From: Pochonia chlamydosporia 170
Taxonomy: Eukaryota > Ascomycota > Sordariomycetes > Hypocreales > Clavicipitaceae
Assembly: GCF_001653235.2 (NCBI RefSeq)
Contig: NC_035792.1
Location: 496,001 to 560,000, forward strand
Reading direction: 5' to 3'
Length of the DNA: 64,000 bases
Both the position numbers and the translations under genes were made by a program. Positions 1 to 11,883 of this stretch are shown one piece after another (position 1 is the first letter of the stretch; each line of letters starts with the position of its first letter). The notes under the pieces are model-generated. The model was not told the origin of the DNA, made no database searches, and saw only the letters and a list, made by a program, of their open reading frames with translations.

Positions 1-450
1 GGTAATTGAGTATGCGGAATGGCGATCTTTATGAGTTCATTGGAACTTGTCTTGTGGATCTTTGTCTGGTTCTTAATGCGATTATTCATATGGTGAACTC
101 ATACATGGAAGTATTCGCAGTTTGATAGTCGATGAAAGTATGTTGGTGGCAACAATGTTGAATCAACAGTTTCGAAACACAATAACCGCAGAGTTGGCAA
201 CTAAAATAAATCGCAGATTCCTTTAAGCCACTTTAATTCGTACCATCATGCTTTATTTATACCGTGAGAGCGATTTCGTCGTCTACAGATGACATCAGGG
301 CTTCCGTGGGGGATGACAGCAACTCAGAGCTTAGTGTGTCCAGCAAGTTTACAAATTGTGGCAGGGAAACCAGACAATTTGTAGCAGCATGGTCTTGATA
401 TTGCACTTGACATCGCACTTATATGTTCATTACAAATGTCCTTAAAGAAC
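1..450. other. intergenic, no gene seen
   Basis: No supportable reading frame. It lies downstream of the gelsolin-repeat gene, which ends at 451 on the minus strand, so the right edge probably holds that gene's 3' untranslated region. Confidence 0.6.
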
Positions 451-1635
451 CTAATTCGCAGCAATCGCCCTCATGAAAGCCCGGCTCTCATTCCCCTCAT
501 TCACCTTCGCCAACGGCGTCAAGTAATGCTCGCCATCAGGACTCACGCCCTGCACATGCCGAATGTATGCCTGCGCGACGGACAGCCACTTGGCCTTTTC
601 CTGACGACTAGCACCAGCGCCTTCCCATACCCAAATACCTTTACCTGCATCATCTAGCAAGAAGACGTCGTTGCCGTCGAGATCAGCCTGTGAAATACGA
701 CCACCATCCTTGACAAGGTCAAATGCCAACTGGCCAGAGGCGTCGCTTAGACGGAACAACTTCCTCGACTGATCTGGCGTGCTTCTCCTCGCGGATGTGC
801 TAATTGGACGACGTTGCTTGAAGCCCTCTCGTGGAGTGTCATCTCCTCCACCCAGCAAATCTGTAATACGGCGCGAGCGAGACTCACTCTGAGCAATAAC
901 CTCGACGTCAACATGTTTCGCGAGAGTCATATCATGCACAACCTGCGCAGCCTTCGCCTTCTCCATGGGACTACAGTTCTTTCCCTGCCACACCCAAATC
1001 TTATCACCCGTATCCAGCACAAAAACATCCCCATCATCCAGACTCTCCACCCTGGCCTCAACCTCATGCACAACCACCCCATTCCCAGAGGGGCTCTTAA
1101 ACACACGCAGCAACGTCCGAATAGCCTCCTTAGCCTCCTCCTCCACATGCCTGAACCCAGAACGCACGCCCCCCGAGCGAATAGACATCCTCGGAAACAG
1201 CGCTAGGAACTCGTCCGACGGAGCGCTCTGAATCTCGCGGTGCTGCGTCGCCGCCCCGTGCAGAAACTCATCCAGCTCAACCGTCTTGTAGGCAGCGACG
1301 CCCGCCTCATCCTGCGTGGTGTGACTGCCCAGCCAGAAGAAGATGTCGTGGCCTAGTTTATCCTCCTTGCCGACCTTGTAGGAGTGCAGGACGATGAAGC
1401 TGTCGCCATCGTAGAACTGGCCGTAGTTGTTCTCGGGCCAGGGGATGACTTGGAATTCTTCGATGCGCCAGATGCGCAGGCCGGGGTTTTGGCCGACGCG
1501 GCCGTCGTTCCAGGCGGGCTCGGTGGTTGCGGAGGCGTATTTTATGCGGTGGTCGATGGAGGTGTTGATGAGCTCGACGTTGCTGTCTTTGATGTCGTAT
1601 TCTTTGGGGTGGACGAGGCCTTGGTGGGGGGGCAT
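451..1635 (-). CDS. gelsolin-repeat actin-binding protein (fragmin/severin-like)
   Basis: A single-exon gene for 394 residues. The frame continues upstream to 1770 but only from a GTG; the first ATG is at 1635 (start MPPHQGLVHPKEYD). Three gelsolin-like repeats are visible: about residues 50-150 (LRIWRIEEF, YDGDSFIVLHSY, DIFFWLGSHTTQDEAG), 185-270 (DDGDVFVLDTGDKIWVWQGK) and 300-390 (NDVFLLDDAGKGIWVWEGAG). The aspartate/glycine-rich turns followed by a WxWxG strand are the family signature. Three-repeat members such as fragmin and severin bind, sever or cap actin filaments in a calcium-dependent way in the cytoplasm; that role here is inferred from the family. The linker between repeats 2 and 3 (SESRSRRITDLLGGG...) is basic and serine-rich. 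No intron is seen. Confidence 0.9.
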   Translation of the reverse strand: MPPHQGLVHPKEYDIKDSNVELINTSIDHRIKYASATTEPAWNDGRVGQNPGLRIWRIEEFQVIPWPENNYGQFYDGDSFIVLHSYKVGKEDKLGHDIFFWLGSHTTQDEAGVAAYKTVELDEFLHGAATQHREIQSAPSDEFLALFPRMSIRSGGVRSGFRHVEEEAKEAIRTLLRVFKSPSGNGVVVHEVEARVESLDDGDVFVLDTGDKIWVWQGKNCSPMEKAKAAQVVHDMTLAKHVDVEVIAQSESRSRRITDLLGGGDDTPREGFKQRRPISTSARRSTPDQSRKLFRLSDASGQLAFDLVKDGGRISQADLDGNDVFLLDDAGKGIWVWEGAGASRQEKAKWLSVAQAYIRHVQGVSPDGEHYLTPLAKVNEGNESRAFMRAIAAN

Positions 1636-2652
1636 GTTGAGCGATATGAGGAGGGTGGATTGGGACTGGGATGGTGTTGATGAGTTGGATAGGATTTGGT
1701 TGGGTTGGATTGGAATTGGCTTGAATGTTTGATGTTGTCTGGTGATGGTGAGCTTCGTAAGTCGTGACACGGACTTGGCTACGTCACTTTGCTGAGGGTC
1801 GAGGTGCCATCGTGGCGCAGGGGCAGTTGAGAGGCAGGCACAGAGGGGTCAACTGGTTCAGCGGGGCAGACGAGGGGCTGATCAATGGGTGCTGGAGGGT
1901 CCAGATTGATGTTCAAATGTTCAATGTCTGGTTCCAATCAGTCAAGATGTCCATGTCCATGTCCAGTCTGGTCTGCTGGATCAGTCATGCTGCTGGACAT
2001 GGAGACATGGATGGTCAATCCTGGGTGGTGGAGGCCGGGGGCAACACTGGAGTCAAGAAGGATCCAACACCTCAACGCATGTCACCAAGCATGTTGGGAG
2101 GAATGTCGGGTTGTTAGAATTAATTCATCTTCAGTTGTAATATGGTCGGCAACTCCAATTGTGTGCATATCAAGAGGTTCTTGTCACTTTTTGTTGTGAA
2201 TCGTCTCATCATCGATGGACAATTGTGAAGCTGCATGTGTGTTAAGTCCAGTATACATGTGTATATAGTTGAGTAAACTTAGCAGGTCAAGTTTCAAACC
2301 TGCACATCAAGATGATGGCAATAATTCGCAACTCAAGTCGAGATATCATGTTTAATATTCTCACGCCAGTTGGACATATTACTCTTTCTGCGCTCCTCGA
2401 CCGTATACAACTGCTAGCCTCACTTTGACACCAACTTGTACGTGCTATTCAACTATGGACAAACGTCCAAGAATTAAACACCACTTCACACCAGTATCTT
2501 TTCACCGTATCCCATATTTACTCATCCAACTACGTAGATAGGTACATGTATACAACCACTCTATCAAACTCAAGCCAAACAATCCTCACTTACACCACCA
2601 ACATCCACAACACCAGCATCTACATCCCAATCCTCATCCACCGCATCAAACA
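1636..2652. other. intergenic; promoter side of gelsolin gene and 3' side of HsbA-like gene
   Basis: Both flanking genes are on the minus strand. The part next to 1635 should hold the promoter and leader of the gelsolin-repeat gene. Around 1900-2000 the plus strand has repeated short words (several copies of tgtccatg/gtccagt). No coding frame with a convincing start and codon pattern is present. Confidence 0.5.
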
Positions 2653-3174
2653 TCACCCAGCCTCACACGCATCCCCCTCAAAAGCACCAATCCCCCTCTC
2701 AAACTGCCCATCAATCAACCCAACCAATTGCTCCCCCACCGGCGCCAACTCCAGCGGCAACTTCTCAATCACCGCGCCGCTAAACTCCCCCGTCGCACTC
2801 TTCAGGTCCTTCACCATCGAGACCACAATCTCCGTCACGCCGACCTTGTCAAACGCCGTTTTTGTCGCAATCAGCGTCGTGATGGTGCTCCTCGTGTCGG
2901 CCGCGAGCTGTGCCGTCGCCGACGCAAGCTGCAGGGCGTCCTTGAATGCCACTGGCGGTGAAGCGCGTGCTTCGGTTGCGCCTGCGTTGATGTCATTTTT
3001 GAGGGCCGTCGAGTTTCCTAGCACGTTGGTGAGGCTGGTGTCGTCGCCGGTGAAGGTGGCGAGGGATTGGTTCAGGGCGCGGATGTCGGTGGTGATTTTG
3101 GCGAGGGTTGATGGGATGGTGGCTAGGGTTGGGATGGCGAGGAGGGAGGGAATGAGGATTTTGTACGGTAGCAT
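2653..3174 (-). CDS. HsbA-like secreted hydrophobic surface-binding / cell wall protein
   Basis: Encodes 173 residues in one exon, from an ATG at 3174. The N-terminus (MLPYKILIPSLLAIPTLATI) is a likely secretion signal. The mature part is predicted helical, with regularly spaced small and hydrophobic residues (ITTDIRALNQSLATFTGDD, LQLASATAQLAADTRSTITTL, LPLELAPVGEQLVGLIDG), matching the HsbA / Mp1-type cell wall galactomannoprotein family. Founding members bind hydrophobic surfaces or lipids and are secreted by filamentous fungi during growth on solid or polymer surfaces. The only cysteine in the mature part is close to the C-terminus (GDACEAG), and no GPI signal is seen. The family call rests on fold pattern and length (usually 170-200 residues), not on catalytic residues. 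Confidence 0.8.
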   Translation of the reverse strand: MLPYKILIPSLLAIPTLATIPSTLAKITTDIRALNQSLATFTGDDTSLTNVLGNSTALKNDINAGATEARASPPVAFKDALQLASATAQLAADTRSTITTLIATKTAFDKVGVTEIVVSMVKDLKSATGEFSGAVIEKLPLELAPVGEQLVGLIDGQFERGIGAFEGDACEAG

Positions 3175-4038
3175 CTTTTTGTCCTTTGTCTTTCGTTTTC
3201 TTTGTTTATGTCGTGTTAGTTGCGGTGAGATATATCCTCAATTCTTGTCTACTAGTTGCTGCTGAGGAGCGTTGTCTGATGTGCTATTAGGTATGTAAGT
3301 GATTTATACCATCCGACTTCCAAACATAGTTTCAATCAAGTATTCTTCACGGTTCTTTATTAAACTCGCCAATAGAAATGCGCTTTGCATCTGCCGTAGA
3401 CGTGCTGTCTGTGCCCGTGAGCCAGACAGCTGAGAATCTTGTGAGAACCCGTGCTGGGAATCACTTGCCTATTTCGGACGCATGTCTAGGTGTGGTTGTA
3501 ACCCTCCAGGAATCCGGTGTGCGCTGCCTCGGCTGCCCTGTGATACTCGTGAGCCTCATTAGTGTACCGTACATGGTCTGACTAAGAGTTTGCTCTTTGC
3601 ACTTTTGGGCGCATTTACATGAATTAGCAGGCATTGGCTTGGCAATGTGTGAACTGGGGCATTATGTATCGTTGGAGTTTCTCCCCGCAAAATGAAGAAT
3701 GGCCAGTTTGGGTTTCGCCTTTTGGCTCGTAGACCTGGATAGTTATTAGTATTGTGTTGAGACGGGTGTAAATAGGTCAAATCGATTATACGAATGCTCA
3801 TGGTTCTGATAGTTTAGTAGGTCGAGTTTAGTCATCCTCCACGAGACAGTACGGGCAATTGACACAAGTAGCCGCAAGCTGCCAAATGTTCAATGAATTG
3901 TTTGACGATGATTGTCTATGGCGAAGAGGGCCCCAATTCAATGCCCGATTTCCTACGCGTACATTGTCCTAACAGCCTGACGATTCATCAACCTGCCGCC
4001 AACAACCGGGTCGCATGTCCTCTACACTACTGGCCTCA
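3175..4038. other. intergenic; promoter side of HsbA-like gene
   Basis: No supportable gene. On the minus strand a TATA-like gatatatc sequence lies about 50 bases upstream of the HsbA-like start. The far end holds the 3' flank of the COG5 gene. Confidence 0.4.
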
Positions 4039-5367
4039 TCACCGCAAGTTGTTCGTCACACTGCCCACCATGACGGCAATCTCCCTATCCCAAGAAGCCT
4101 CCGCAGCCTTCTCCTTATTGCGTCCTGTTGCAAACGCCCCCGGTGGCTGCGATCCCTTAAGCACAGCCTGTCGAATAGCATCCGCCACGTTCGTCTTGTT
4201 GGACTTGAGCGTTCGCGCAACAACTCCACCCCTGTTGACAATATCCTGGACCCGAGCAGCGAGACTCCCTGCCATGGTGCGCCAGAAGTATGATGCCAAC
4301 GACCCTGTTTCCAAATGCGTCAGGAGCGGTTGAATCAGATTCGGGTGCTTGTGGGTTGATGGCGCAGGGAGAAGTGGGTGAGCGGGCGGCTTGTTAGCGT
4401 GCAGAATGATTTCGAGGGCGATAATATTCTGGCATTTCGAAGTGACTTCTGCCAAGGCACGGTCCAGAGACGGAAGCTGCCCGAGTGAACGAGACAAGGA
4501 CGTGATGCTTGTCTGTAGACAGGATCGGATGTATGTATCAAGTGCAGTCAGGAGAAGTCGTGGTGCCCAACGGTCAGGCTTCACCCCATACGTAGGCGAA
4601 AGGAGATACAGGGCTGTCATGGCGGATTCGAGCTTCGCCTTTGCCTCTTCGCCCTGCGAGAAGGTCGTGTTGGCGGGGATAGCAAACTCTCGCACGAATC
4701 GCTCGGCTGTTTCACGGACTGATCGCTCAATGGGTGCAATGACGGTGTCTTGTAGGGTGCGAATGGCCTCTACTTTTCCGAGTCCGTAGCCTTCCTCACC
4801 AACACCCTTGGCGTCAATAACCTCACGAAGAGACAGGACAGTGTATGAGCACCGAACAAGTGCCCGGTGGTCTTCGTTGGCACCAGGACCGCCAATCTCA
4901 GATTGCTGCACCTCCAATTGCCTACCTAATTGGAGACACCGACCGACGGATCTGCCAAGACGAAGTGTCTCCCATAGCCGCAGTGCGACCTGTCGGACTT
5001 CGTCGGCCTCGGCATGCTTGTCAATGACCTCCTTCTCCAACTGTTTGTAGCTGTCGTTGAGGCTCTTGATCTGGGTGTCGAGCTCGGTAACGATCCGGTT
5101 GCTCGCTTGGTTTTGCTCCCGCGTATATTCGAGCAAGGGGACAGCTGAGCGACTCGTTAGCAGATCGATGTGCGAGTCGACTTCTTGTGCGTCAAAGAGC
5201 ACTCGGGATAGCGGGGTGGAGAGGTCGAGCGGCGTGTCGTTGGGATTGTTTGTCGAGACGACGAGGGTGTTGGCGAACTGGGCGGGGGAGAAGTCGGGGG
5301 ATAGAAAGGCTTCGTAGTCAATGTACGAAGGCTCGTCTGGTTGAGGGGCACCTGCTTCGGTAGCCAT
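4039..5367 (-). CDS. COG5: conserved oligomeric Golgi complex subunit 5
   Basis: An intronless gene for 442 residues. The N-terminal block (SYIDYEAFLSPDFSPAQFAN, then DLSTPLSRVLFDAQEVD) is characteristic of Cog5, followed by a long coiled-coil stretch at about residues 70-140 (ELDTQIKSLNDSYKQLEKEV). The central part has LWETLRLGRSVGRCLQLGRQL and the C-terminal half carries the helical-bundle pattern of tethering subunits (YLLSPTYGVKPDRWAPRLL, SLASYFWRTMAGSLAARVQDI). Cog5 is part of lobe B of the COG complex, which tethers vesicles recycling within the Golgi and supports glycosylation. The length fits fungal Cog5, which is much shorter than the animal protein. The start is the first ATG and gives the expected N-terminus. 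It is divergent from the next gene, so the 1.2 kb between them serves both promoters. Confidence 0.93.
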   Translation of the reverse strand: MATEAGAPQPDEPSYIDYEAFLSPDFSPAQFANTLVVSTNNPNDTPLDLSTPLSRVLFDAQEVDSHIDLLTSRSAVPLLEYTREQNQASNRIVTELDTQIKSLNDSYKQLEKEVIDKHAEADEVRQVALRLWETLRLGRSVGRCLQLGRQLEVQQSEIGGPGANEDHRALVRCSYTVLSLREVIDAKGVGEEGYGLGKVEAIRTLQDTVIAPIERSVRETAERFVREFAIPANTTFSQGEEAKAKLESAMTALYLLSPTYGVKPDRWAPRLLLTALDTYIRSCLQTSITSLSRSLGQLPSLDRALAEVTSKCQNIIALEIILHANKPPAHPLLPAPSTHKHPNLIQPLLTHLETGSLASYFWRTMAGSLAARVQDIVNRGGVVARTLKSNKTNVADAIRQAVLKGSQPPGAFATGRNKEKAAEASWDREIAVMVGSVTNNLR

Positions 5368-6539
5368 TGTAGTGGTGGGAGGTCTGCTTGATAAGAGGTC
5401 GCAATTATGTGTGGTGTTGTAGCTTCAGTCTTTTGAGAAAACATTGAAGATCCACAGTTGGTGATGAAGCTGGAGGGGTTCCAATGTTGGGGCCAACCGG
5501 CAGCACATGTTGGGCGGTTGTCGCAATTAGCAATAATTTACTTTGGAGTCGTACGTCAAAACTATAAGGTGAACAGTCACATTTTAGCTGTCGAAAAAAT
5601 AAGATAAAATTAAAATGTGACCTTTAGTTCCTGTCAACGGCCGTGGCATGGACGCGGTGCACACCTTGCTGTTGGTTGACAGCTCAACACCATCACGACT
5701 CAGCATTACACAAGAACAGTCCAAGCACTCGACTCCACCGGAAGCAAAGAACCAGACTAACATGGACTTGACATTTTGTCGGCGCTGCCGGTGCCGATGC
5801 CGTGCGGGACACCAACAACACAATCACCATTGATCAATGCCAGTCTTCAGCCATCCGCCATCCGCACATCCTTGTATCACCTCCAGCCTTCAACGTTCTT
5901 CTCCGTCTCCAACTTGCCCGTTCTGGCCAAACACGGCGCTCGACGGAGGGAAAACGCTACTTAATTGCCGCAACCCAACCCACTTAAAAAATAAGTCCTG
6001 TTGTCCGTGGGCCATTGCTTGTGTCCCGGAACATGGGGGAGCGTCATCGGCCTGTGTGAGACATGGGAGATTAACACTGTGTTTGCGTATCCCTTGTGCA
6101 GAAATAGAGTCTGAATCTGCGGTTTGTTGTCCTGCCATCTCCACTCCTCGCACTGTGTCTGTCGCGGCTAGTTCGGCCGCCAACCTTCGCCGTACGTTCC
6201 GTAGCCAAACACCATGTTCTGAAAATTCACTTCCGCATCTTCCCTGACATGCCGCTGGATCTCTTGTAATATTTTCTTCTCTGACCTCTGTCGCCTTGGC
6301 GCTCTCCTCCTTCCAATCCCGCTCACTGCTCGCTGAGCGCGATTCTCCTCTTCGTTTCTGCGCTCAACAACTTTTCGACTTCTTCAACCCAGAGCAACTG
6401 CTTCAATGCCCAGATTATAATCTCAATTCTCGCTGAGCACGCCTACAACACACCTCCCGCCCTTTAGAAGGGCGCGTGAGCGCGATCCGACAAACCTTTT
6501 CGCAGTCGGTAGCTGGACTTCCAGCAAACAGCATTCATC
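5368..6539. promoter_or_regulatory. divergent promoter region between COG5 and the DUF2434 gene
   Basis: COG5 runs left from 5367 and the DUF2434 gene runs right from 6540. The last 250 bases before 6540 are rich in C and T on the plus strand, as is usual in fungal promoters and leaders. Two very short upstream ORFs occur there (ATG at 6250, six codons before a stop; another near 6404). No regulator site can be named. Confidence 0.5.
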
Positions 6540-8356
6540 ATGATCAACTACGACGTCTTCGACGCCCGCGACCTGCTTTTCCACCGAGACGCAAGCTTTC
6601 CCAAAGGTGCCAACGAGACCGATACCGTCATTGGAGGCATCCACTTCAATGCCACGGCCCTCGACAATAACAATTATACCTATTACCCTGGAAATCAGAC
6701 ATTGTCCAACATTTCCAACTGCTATCTGGTGTTTGAGCCATATTCACCAGTGTTTGTAAGAGCCAACGGCAGTTTCGTCAATGCAACAACATGTTATAGC
6801 TCCATTAACCCCATCGGTACGCGTGGCTACACGGGTATTGCGCTGGGTGTCATGTACGGTCTGGCCATTGTTCTCTCTCTCGTCGTCCTGGCCAAGCACG
6901 GTGCCTTATATCTCGCCACAACCAAGCGCTTCTATCCAATCGGTCGACGTTGGCAATGGTACTGGGCATGCTTTGTTTGCGCCTGCGCCCTCATCAGTCT
7001 CTTTACGAACGTGGAAATCGAGAGGTACTATCTCCAAGACTTGCCCATTATTCTCTGCGTCTTCTTCTGGTACCTCATGTGCCAGGGAACAATGGCCTTG
7101 GTGTGGGAATCTGTCCGACACTGGGGGAGCTGGCTGGAGAGGCAGTATATTGATCCGAATCCTTTCGTATATCGAGAGGATGATAGACGTGCCAAGATAG
7201 AATTTTGGCTGCCTTTATGGTTTTACTTTTGGGTGTGGATGGTAAGTGCATATTTCACTGCACGTGTATGCCCGCATGTATTGACCCCTGTTGCTAATTT
7301 CTGCGACAGAACTTCTTCATGGTTGTTCCGAGGAGTTGGAACTTTGCCAAAGACCAGCACTCTGTCGAGCAGATAAATGCCGTGGCCATCCCCAGCGCAA
7401 CAGGTGCGCGGTTCAAGGTCGGGGCGTTCTGTCTTGTCATCGCCTGGCTCACCATCCTGTTCTCATTGCGACACTCTATCCGACACTACAAACCTAGACA
7501 CCGCGGCATCTTTAACCGAGCGGTTGGCTTCGTCCAGGCTATTCCTCTCCGATTTGTCCTTACAGTTCCACTTGCCCTTGCACTGATTGGGTACCAAGCG
7601 TTGATCTCTTTCGTCTGGGACTTTTCGCTCGTCAAGGCAAACGGAAATGTGCCAGTCATAATGGCCTGGGGCTATGGACCTTCTCTACTCATCATCTACA
7701 TTCAGATTGTGTACGGATATGTGGCCCCCAACGAGGATAAGGAACTCATTAGACAGCGAAGGGAGCGCGGAGAGACAGTTGACCGTGAACTCGGCGTGGT
7801 CAGAAAGCCAGCCTGGTGGAAACGCGTCCGAGGAGATCACCTCCGCAGCATGAGGGACAAAATCCATCAAAACGTCAACGAGGTCGGTGGGAAGCGAGGG
7901 ATTGGCCGCCGCGTCGAAAACGACGCCGAAAGGCATGCTCGTCTCGAAGCAGAGGGCGCCGCCATCAACGATGATATTGAGCTCAGCCCCCTCCGAGACG
8001 ATCCTAGTAACCCGCGCGCCGACAGGGCTGGCGTGCGCAATCTCGGCACAACGACAAGCGTGTCTTCTGATCCGTTGACTATGCCCTACGGGGGCAAGAA
8101 CGATCGTCGCCACGCAGAGAGACTCATGCAGAGCGCTGCAACAGTCTTGTTCCCTAGCGAAGAACTGGCTAATGAGCGAGCCAGGAGAGCAGCTGAACTT
8201 ATGGAGGACGGACCGCCGCCGCCACCGTACCATGATAGGGAGAGGACGCGGTCAGAATCAGGGAGACCTGGTTCGGCGCAAAGGACAAATAGCACATCAA
8301 CGACGCATAGTATCAATGCGGAACCGCAGCAGGTGAGAAGTATGTTGGACATATAA
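6540..8356 (+). CDS. DUF2434-family multi-pass membrane protein
   Basis: Two exons, 6540-7241 and 7310-8356, joined in phase 0 across a 68-nt intron (GTAAGT donor, gctaat branch, ACAG acceptor), give 582 residues. The N-terminus (about 1-90) is rich in N-glycosylation sequons (NET, NAT, NQT, NIS) and probably faces outside. About seven hydrophobic segments follow (for example GIALGVMYGLAIVLSLVVLA, FWLPLWFYFWVWMNFFMVV, LTVPLALALIGYQALISFVW, LLIIYIQIVYGYV). After about residue 400 the tail is hydrophilic, charged and proline-rich (GPPPPPYHDRE) and likely cytoplasmic. The sequence fits the fungal DUF2434 family; its biochemical role is not known to me. The ATG at 6540 is the first in frame. Confidence 0.85.
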
Positions 8357-11300
8357 CCATATAAACTCTCTAGCCACGGGCACGGGGGATGAACATGTAT
8401 ACATTTGCGGGTGTTATTCTTTCGGGTGATGATCAAAGTTGACTATTATTACCACATGGTGCCTGGGCATAGTTACGGAGTGAGACTTGCGCAATCATTG
8501 GTCATGACTGACGGAACATGGGATCTATGCTTTGAATTATGTAGCGTCTGGTGGGTAGTACTGTAGAATGGCACAATAGATATCCTTTACTATATTTGAA
8601 ATGAAACTCTCTCCGGCCTGGTCAGCGTGCACATGTGTCACTGTCACAGCCACAGTACGGTCAATACCGAGAAATGCCTTTCCTCGTGGCAGCCTAATCC
8701 CATTTCTTCCCGTAACGTTGATGCTCATGAAACACAACAGACGCCCACCCTCCCGACCTCAGACGTCAGGCCGACGACGTGTCACCACATTTACATGCAG
8801 CGCCGATGCACATTGCCCACCATTCTCTTCACTCGCCATCCAATGCCTTTACATATCTTCCCAATATCTAGCCCACGTCCCGGTGGCAAGGGCTTGATCT
8901 TGCAGGGGAACAAGAGGTGGAGGTGTTGTCGTCGGGGTTAAGATACATTGAAGATGCAAGGGCTCAGGGTGCAGCGAAAAAAGCAAATACCCCGGCTGCA
9001 ACACAGTCCGGCCCTTTGAAGGAAAAAGCAAAGGAAAAAGAAAAAAAATTATGGCGGTTGCTCACGATAAACCAAGTGTATCGTGATTTACGTTCAAAAG
9101 CTGGCAAGAAATTCATGCTGTTTGCGAATGCCATGGCTCTGGTAGGGTAGGTTCGACCGTGGTCGCAAGAGGACACTGGCTCCTTCCTCAAACATTCAGA
9201 TGTCCGCCATGTCGATCATCCATCTGCATCTGCGTCGATTTTACGCCAACGCTGCATCATCGACGATCCAACACAGTATTTCACCCACAAATATTCTTAG
9301 AAGCACTGGATGACAGTACGAGCGTTGAGGATGCACTTGTGTCTGAGCTGTGCGTGTCAATCGCCCATTGTCGCATCAAAACGTGGAATTTCGACTCCGG
9401 CATCACTATTACCTCACCCATTCTGTACTCCGTAATCCGTCTCCAAATAGATGAGTACACCGTGTCAGATACTTCAGCAGTTGGCTAGCTAATTCTCAAA
9501 TCAGCAGGTCGCCGTGTGAGACAGGTATTAGCCCACCGAGACAGTGACCGCCTGCATTGTGTCCCTCCCACCGTCGAGTTATTGGGTTCCGATCACAATT
9601 CGGTGCGTGCGATGCCTTTGCACCGCACCCAAGCATCCTTCAGGCATTGTGTGTTTATATGGCTCACGATCCTCCTGATCGGATACCTCTTTTTGTCTTA
9701 CACCATGGGCATAGTTGCTTCGTTTTATAGATCATCGATCAAATATCAACTTGCGCAGCTGCCAAATTGGGTGCGTCTGACCACCAACACCGGAGATTCA
9801 GTCTCCCCTGGTCCCGCCACCAGGTCAGGGACAGGCACGTCATGGATCCGTATCGATCGTCGCACAGCTAGTCGCCAGCTAGACTGGTTTTATGATCGAC
9901 ACCCATCTCCACAGATCCAGCGACGTTACCGACTGGTCCCTTTGACTTGCCAGCCATCTTGTTTGGCTGTTGGCTGTCGTGGTTGACTTGAGATGCAGCA
10001 AGCCTGCTGTGGCCTGCTGCTTGTCTGAACATTCAGCCGTTTTGTCGGGCAGTCCGGTGTGATTGATTGCTGCTGTTGTGTGACAAATTGGCCACGATGG
10101 TCAAGGTCTAATCAATTTGCCTTTCCAAAAATGGTGGGTATCTTTTGCCATGCTTCGCAAATCAACCTCCACCCGGCATTTAACCCTATCACGATGTTGG
10201 CTCTCCAGTCCTAGGGTGGGCTTGAACTATCTGTCGTTATGGCCAAACTTTCCGTTCTTGCATCACGGGTGACATGCTCGCCGCACATGGCATAGTCTTT
10301 TGACAGCCAGCTCGGCAAGTATCTACCTTTTGCCACTTTTACCTTTGCAATCATTCAGAGCGAATTGTGGATGGCGAGTTCGGTGGGCCAACAGGTATCA
10401 AATACCCCCTTGGTCCCATGCCAAGTCAACACCAACCGGCCCTTTGGTATCTGACCGATACGACAAGCAGGCACGACTACATCGTCCTACGGAGTACACT
10501 GGACTACCATGCATCGTATTTATATCCTCCAACACGGACCTCGACCAACCAGGCCAGCAATGTCCAAGCACAATGTTGACTGAGTGCAATCCTCGTCAAT
10601 ACAAAAATCCCGTCAGGCGGTCTGCAGCTTGTCACTACTACTCCGCATGATGTGCGGCGATAAGTACGCATGGGTACTGGGTTCGGGCTAGCCACCACCC
10701 TTGAAAGACACCATCGGTCGTTGCAAAAGCCATCAATCACCAAGCCAGGCACATGTGGTCCGGCGTGGTAACGGTTCTCTAACTCCACCAAGCTGTGAGG
10801 TCCAGTCTTACTTCAAAGCCAGCCACCACTCGCATAAAAGGGCGGGGGAGGCAACTGACTAATAAGAACGCAGTGATTTTGCGAGAGAGCACGAGCCAAG
10901 AGGCGGCCAGTCCCCAAATCTGGCAAACCTGGTTGACACCAATATTTCTAGGCACAACAGAGGACGGATTTGTTGAAGGTACATTGGCGCTATTGCATCG
11001 CTTTGAATCCATCGCCACCTGTATGATAAGCGTCCTGCATCAAATCCAATCTGACATTAGCGAAGGTATCTGGTTCAAGAAAAGTCCAAACGACAAGATT
11101 AGTGACAAGTCATGGCCATTTTTAACACGAGTCTGATCTATAGTCGCCCTGTTTGGGTACAACGTTTGGGAATGGCCGGAAACAGTCAGCCCTGGATTCC
11201 ACGACAACCGCTTTCAGTCACTGAAGACAGCGACAGAGCATCCGACACTCCCGTGGTTAAGTTCTAGCTACAGGCACTACCTTACAAAATCATCACAACC

Positions 11301-11868
11301 AATTGACCGATCCGATTCTTGATTGGGAATTCCGGTAGCAAACAAAGCCATCACTGCAAGACAGTTCCTTGACTGGACGCCGTGTACCTGGGCCCCGCCC
11401 GCGCTAAGATGGGCAGATGACCTGTACCTTACGTCTGCCCCTTCTGCAGGCCGACGACTTACTGGTTCATGGTCATGGTAATGTCGACAATGAAGCATGA
11501 GATGCTGCCGCAAAAAGGTTGAAGATTCCCACGACAGATCAGACAGTGGGTGTGCTCTGGAGCCTGAACACTCTGGTCCCCTTTATGTCTCTTCCAACTT
11601 AGCAGTTGAGACCTCACGATGATACTGACAGCTTCCTGTCTCGGATATTGCAGTTGCTGCCACAATATGCTTCTCCTTGGCAGCCTTGTTGTAATCCGAA
11701 TGCTTACATGGCTGGTGGGACACGACGACGCAGCCGTGTTGTTTCGTCCTTGCACAGAATGCTGCATGCGTAATCCTCGACGCTGACGATGAATGTACGA
11801 ATTACGGACTACAGCCCGGCCTTTTAGGTGGTACCTACCACTGCACGACGTTGATGTGATTCAGCCAA

Positions 11869-11883
11869 GCCAGGCCAGGCCAG
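11869..11883. repeat. short tandem repeat (GCCAG)x3
   Basis: Three perfect copies of gccag, preceded by the near copy gccaa at 11864-11868. A minor repeat in the long gene-free region. Confidence 0.8.

Noticed and set aside
2546..3265. 239-codon plus-strand frame
   Set aside because: It is the antisense of the HsbA-like gene.
8917..9150. 77-codon lysine-rich frame
   Set aside because: The lysines come from an A-rich tract and there is no other support.
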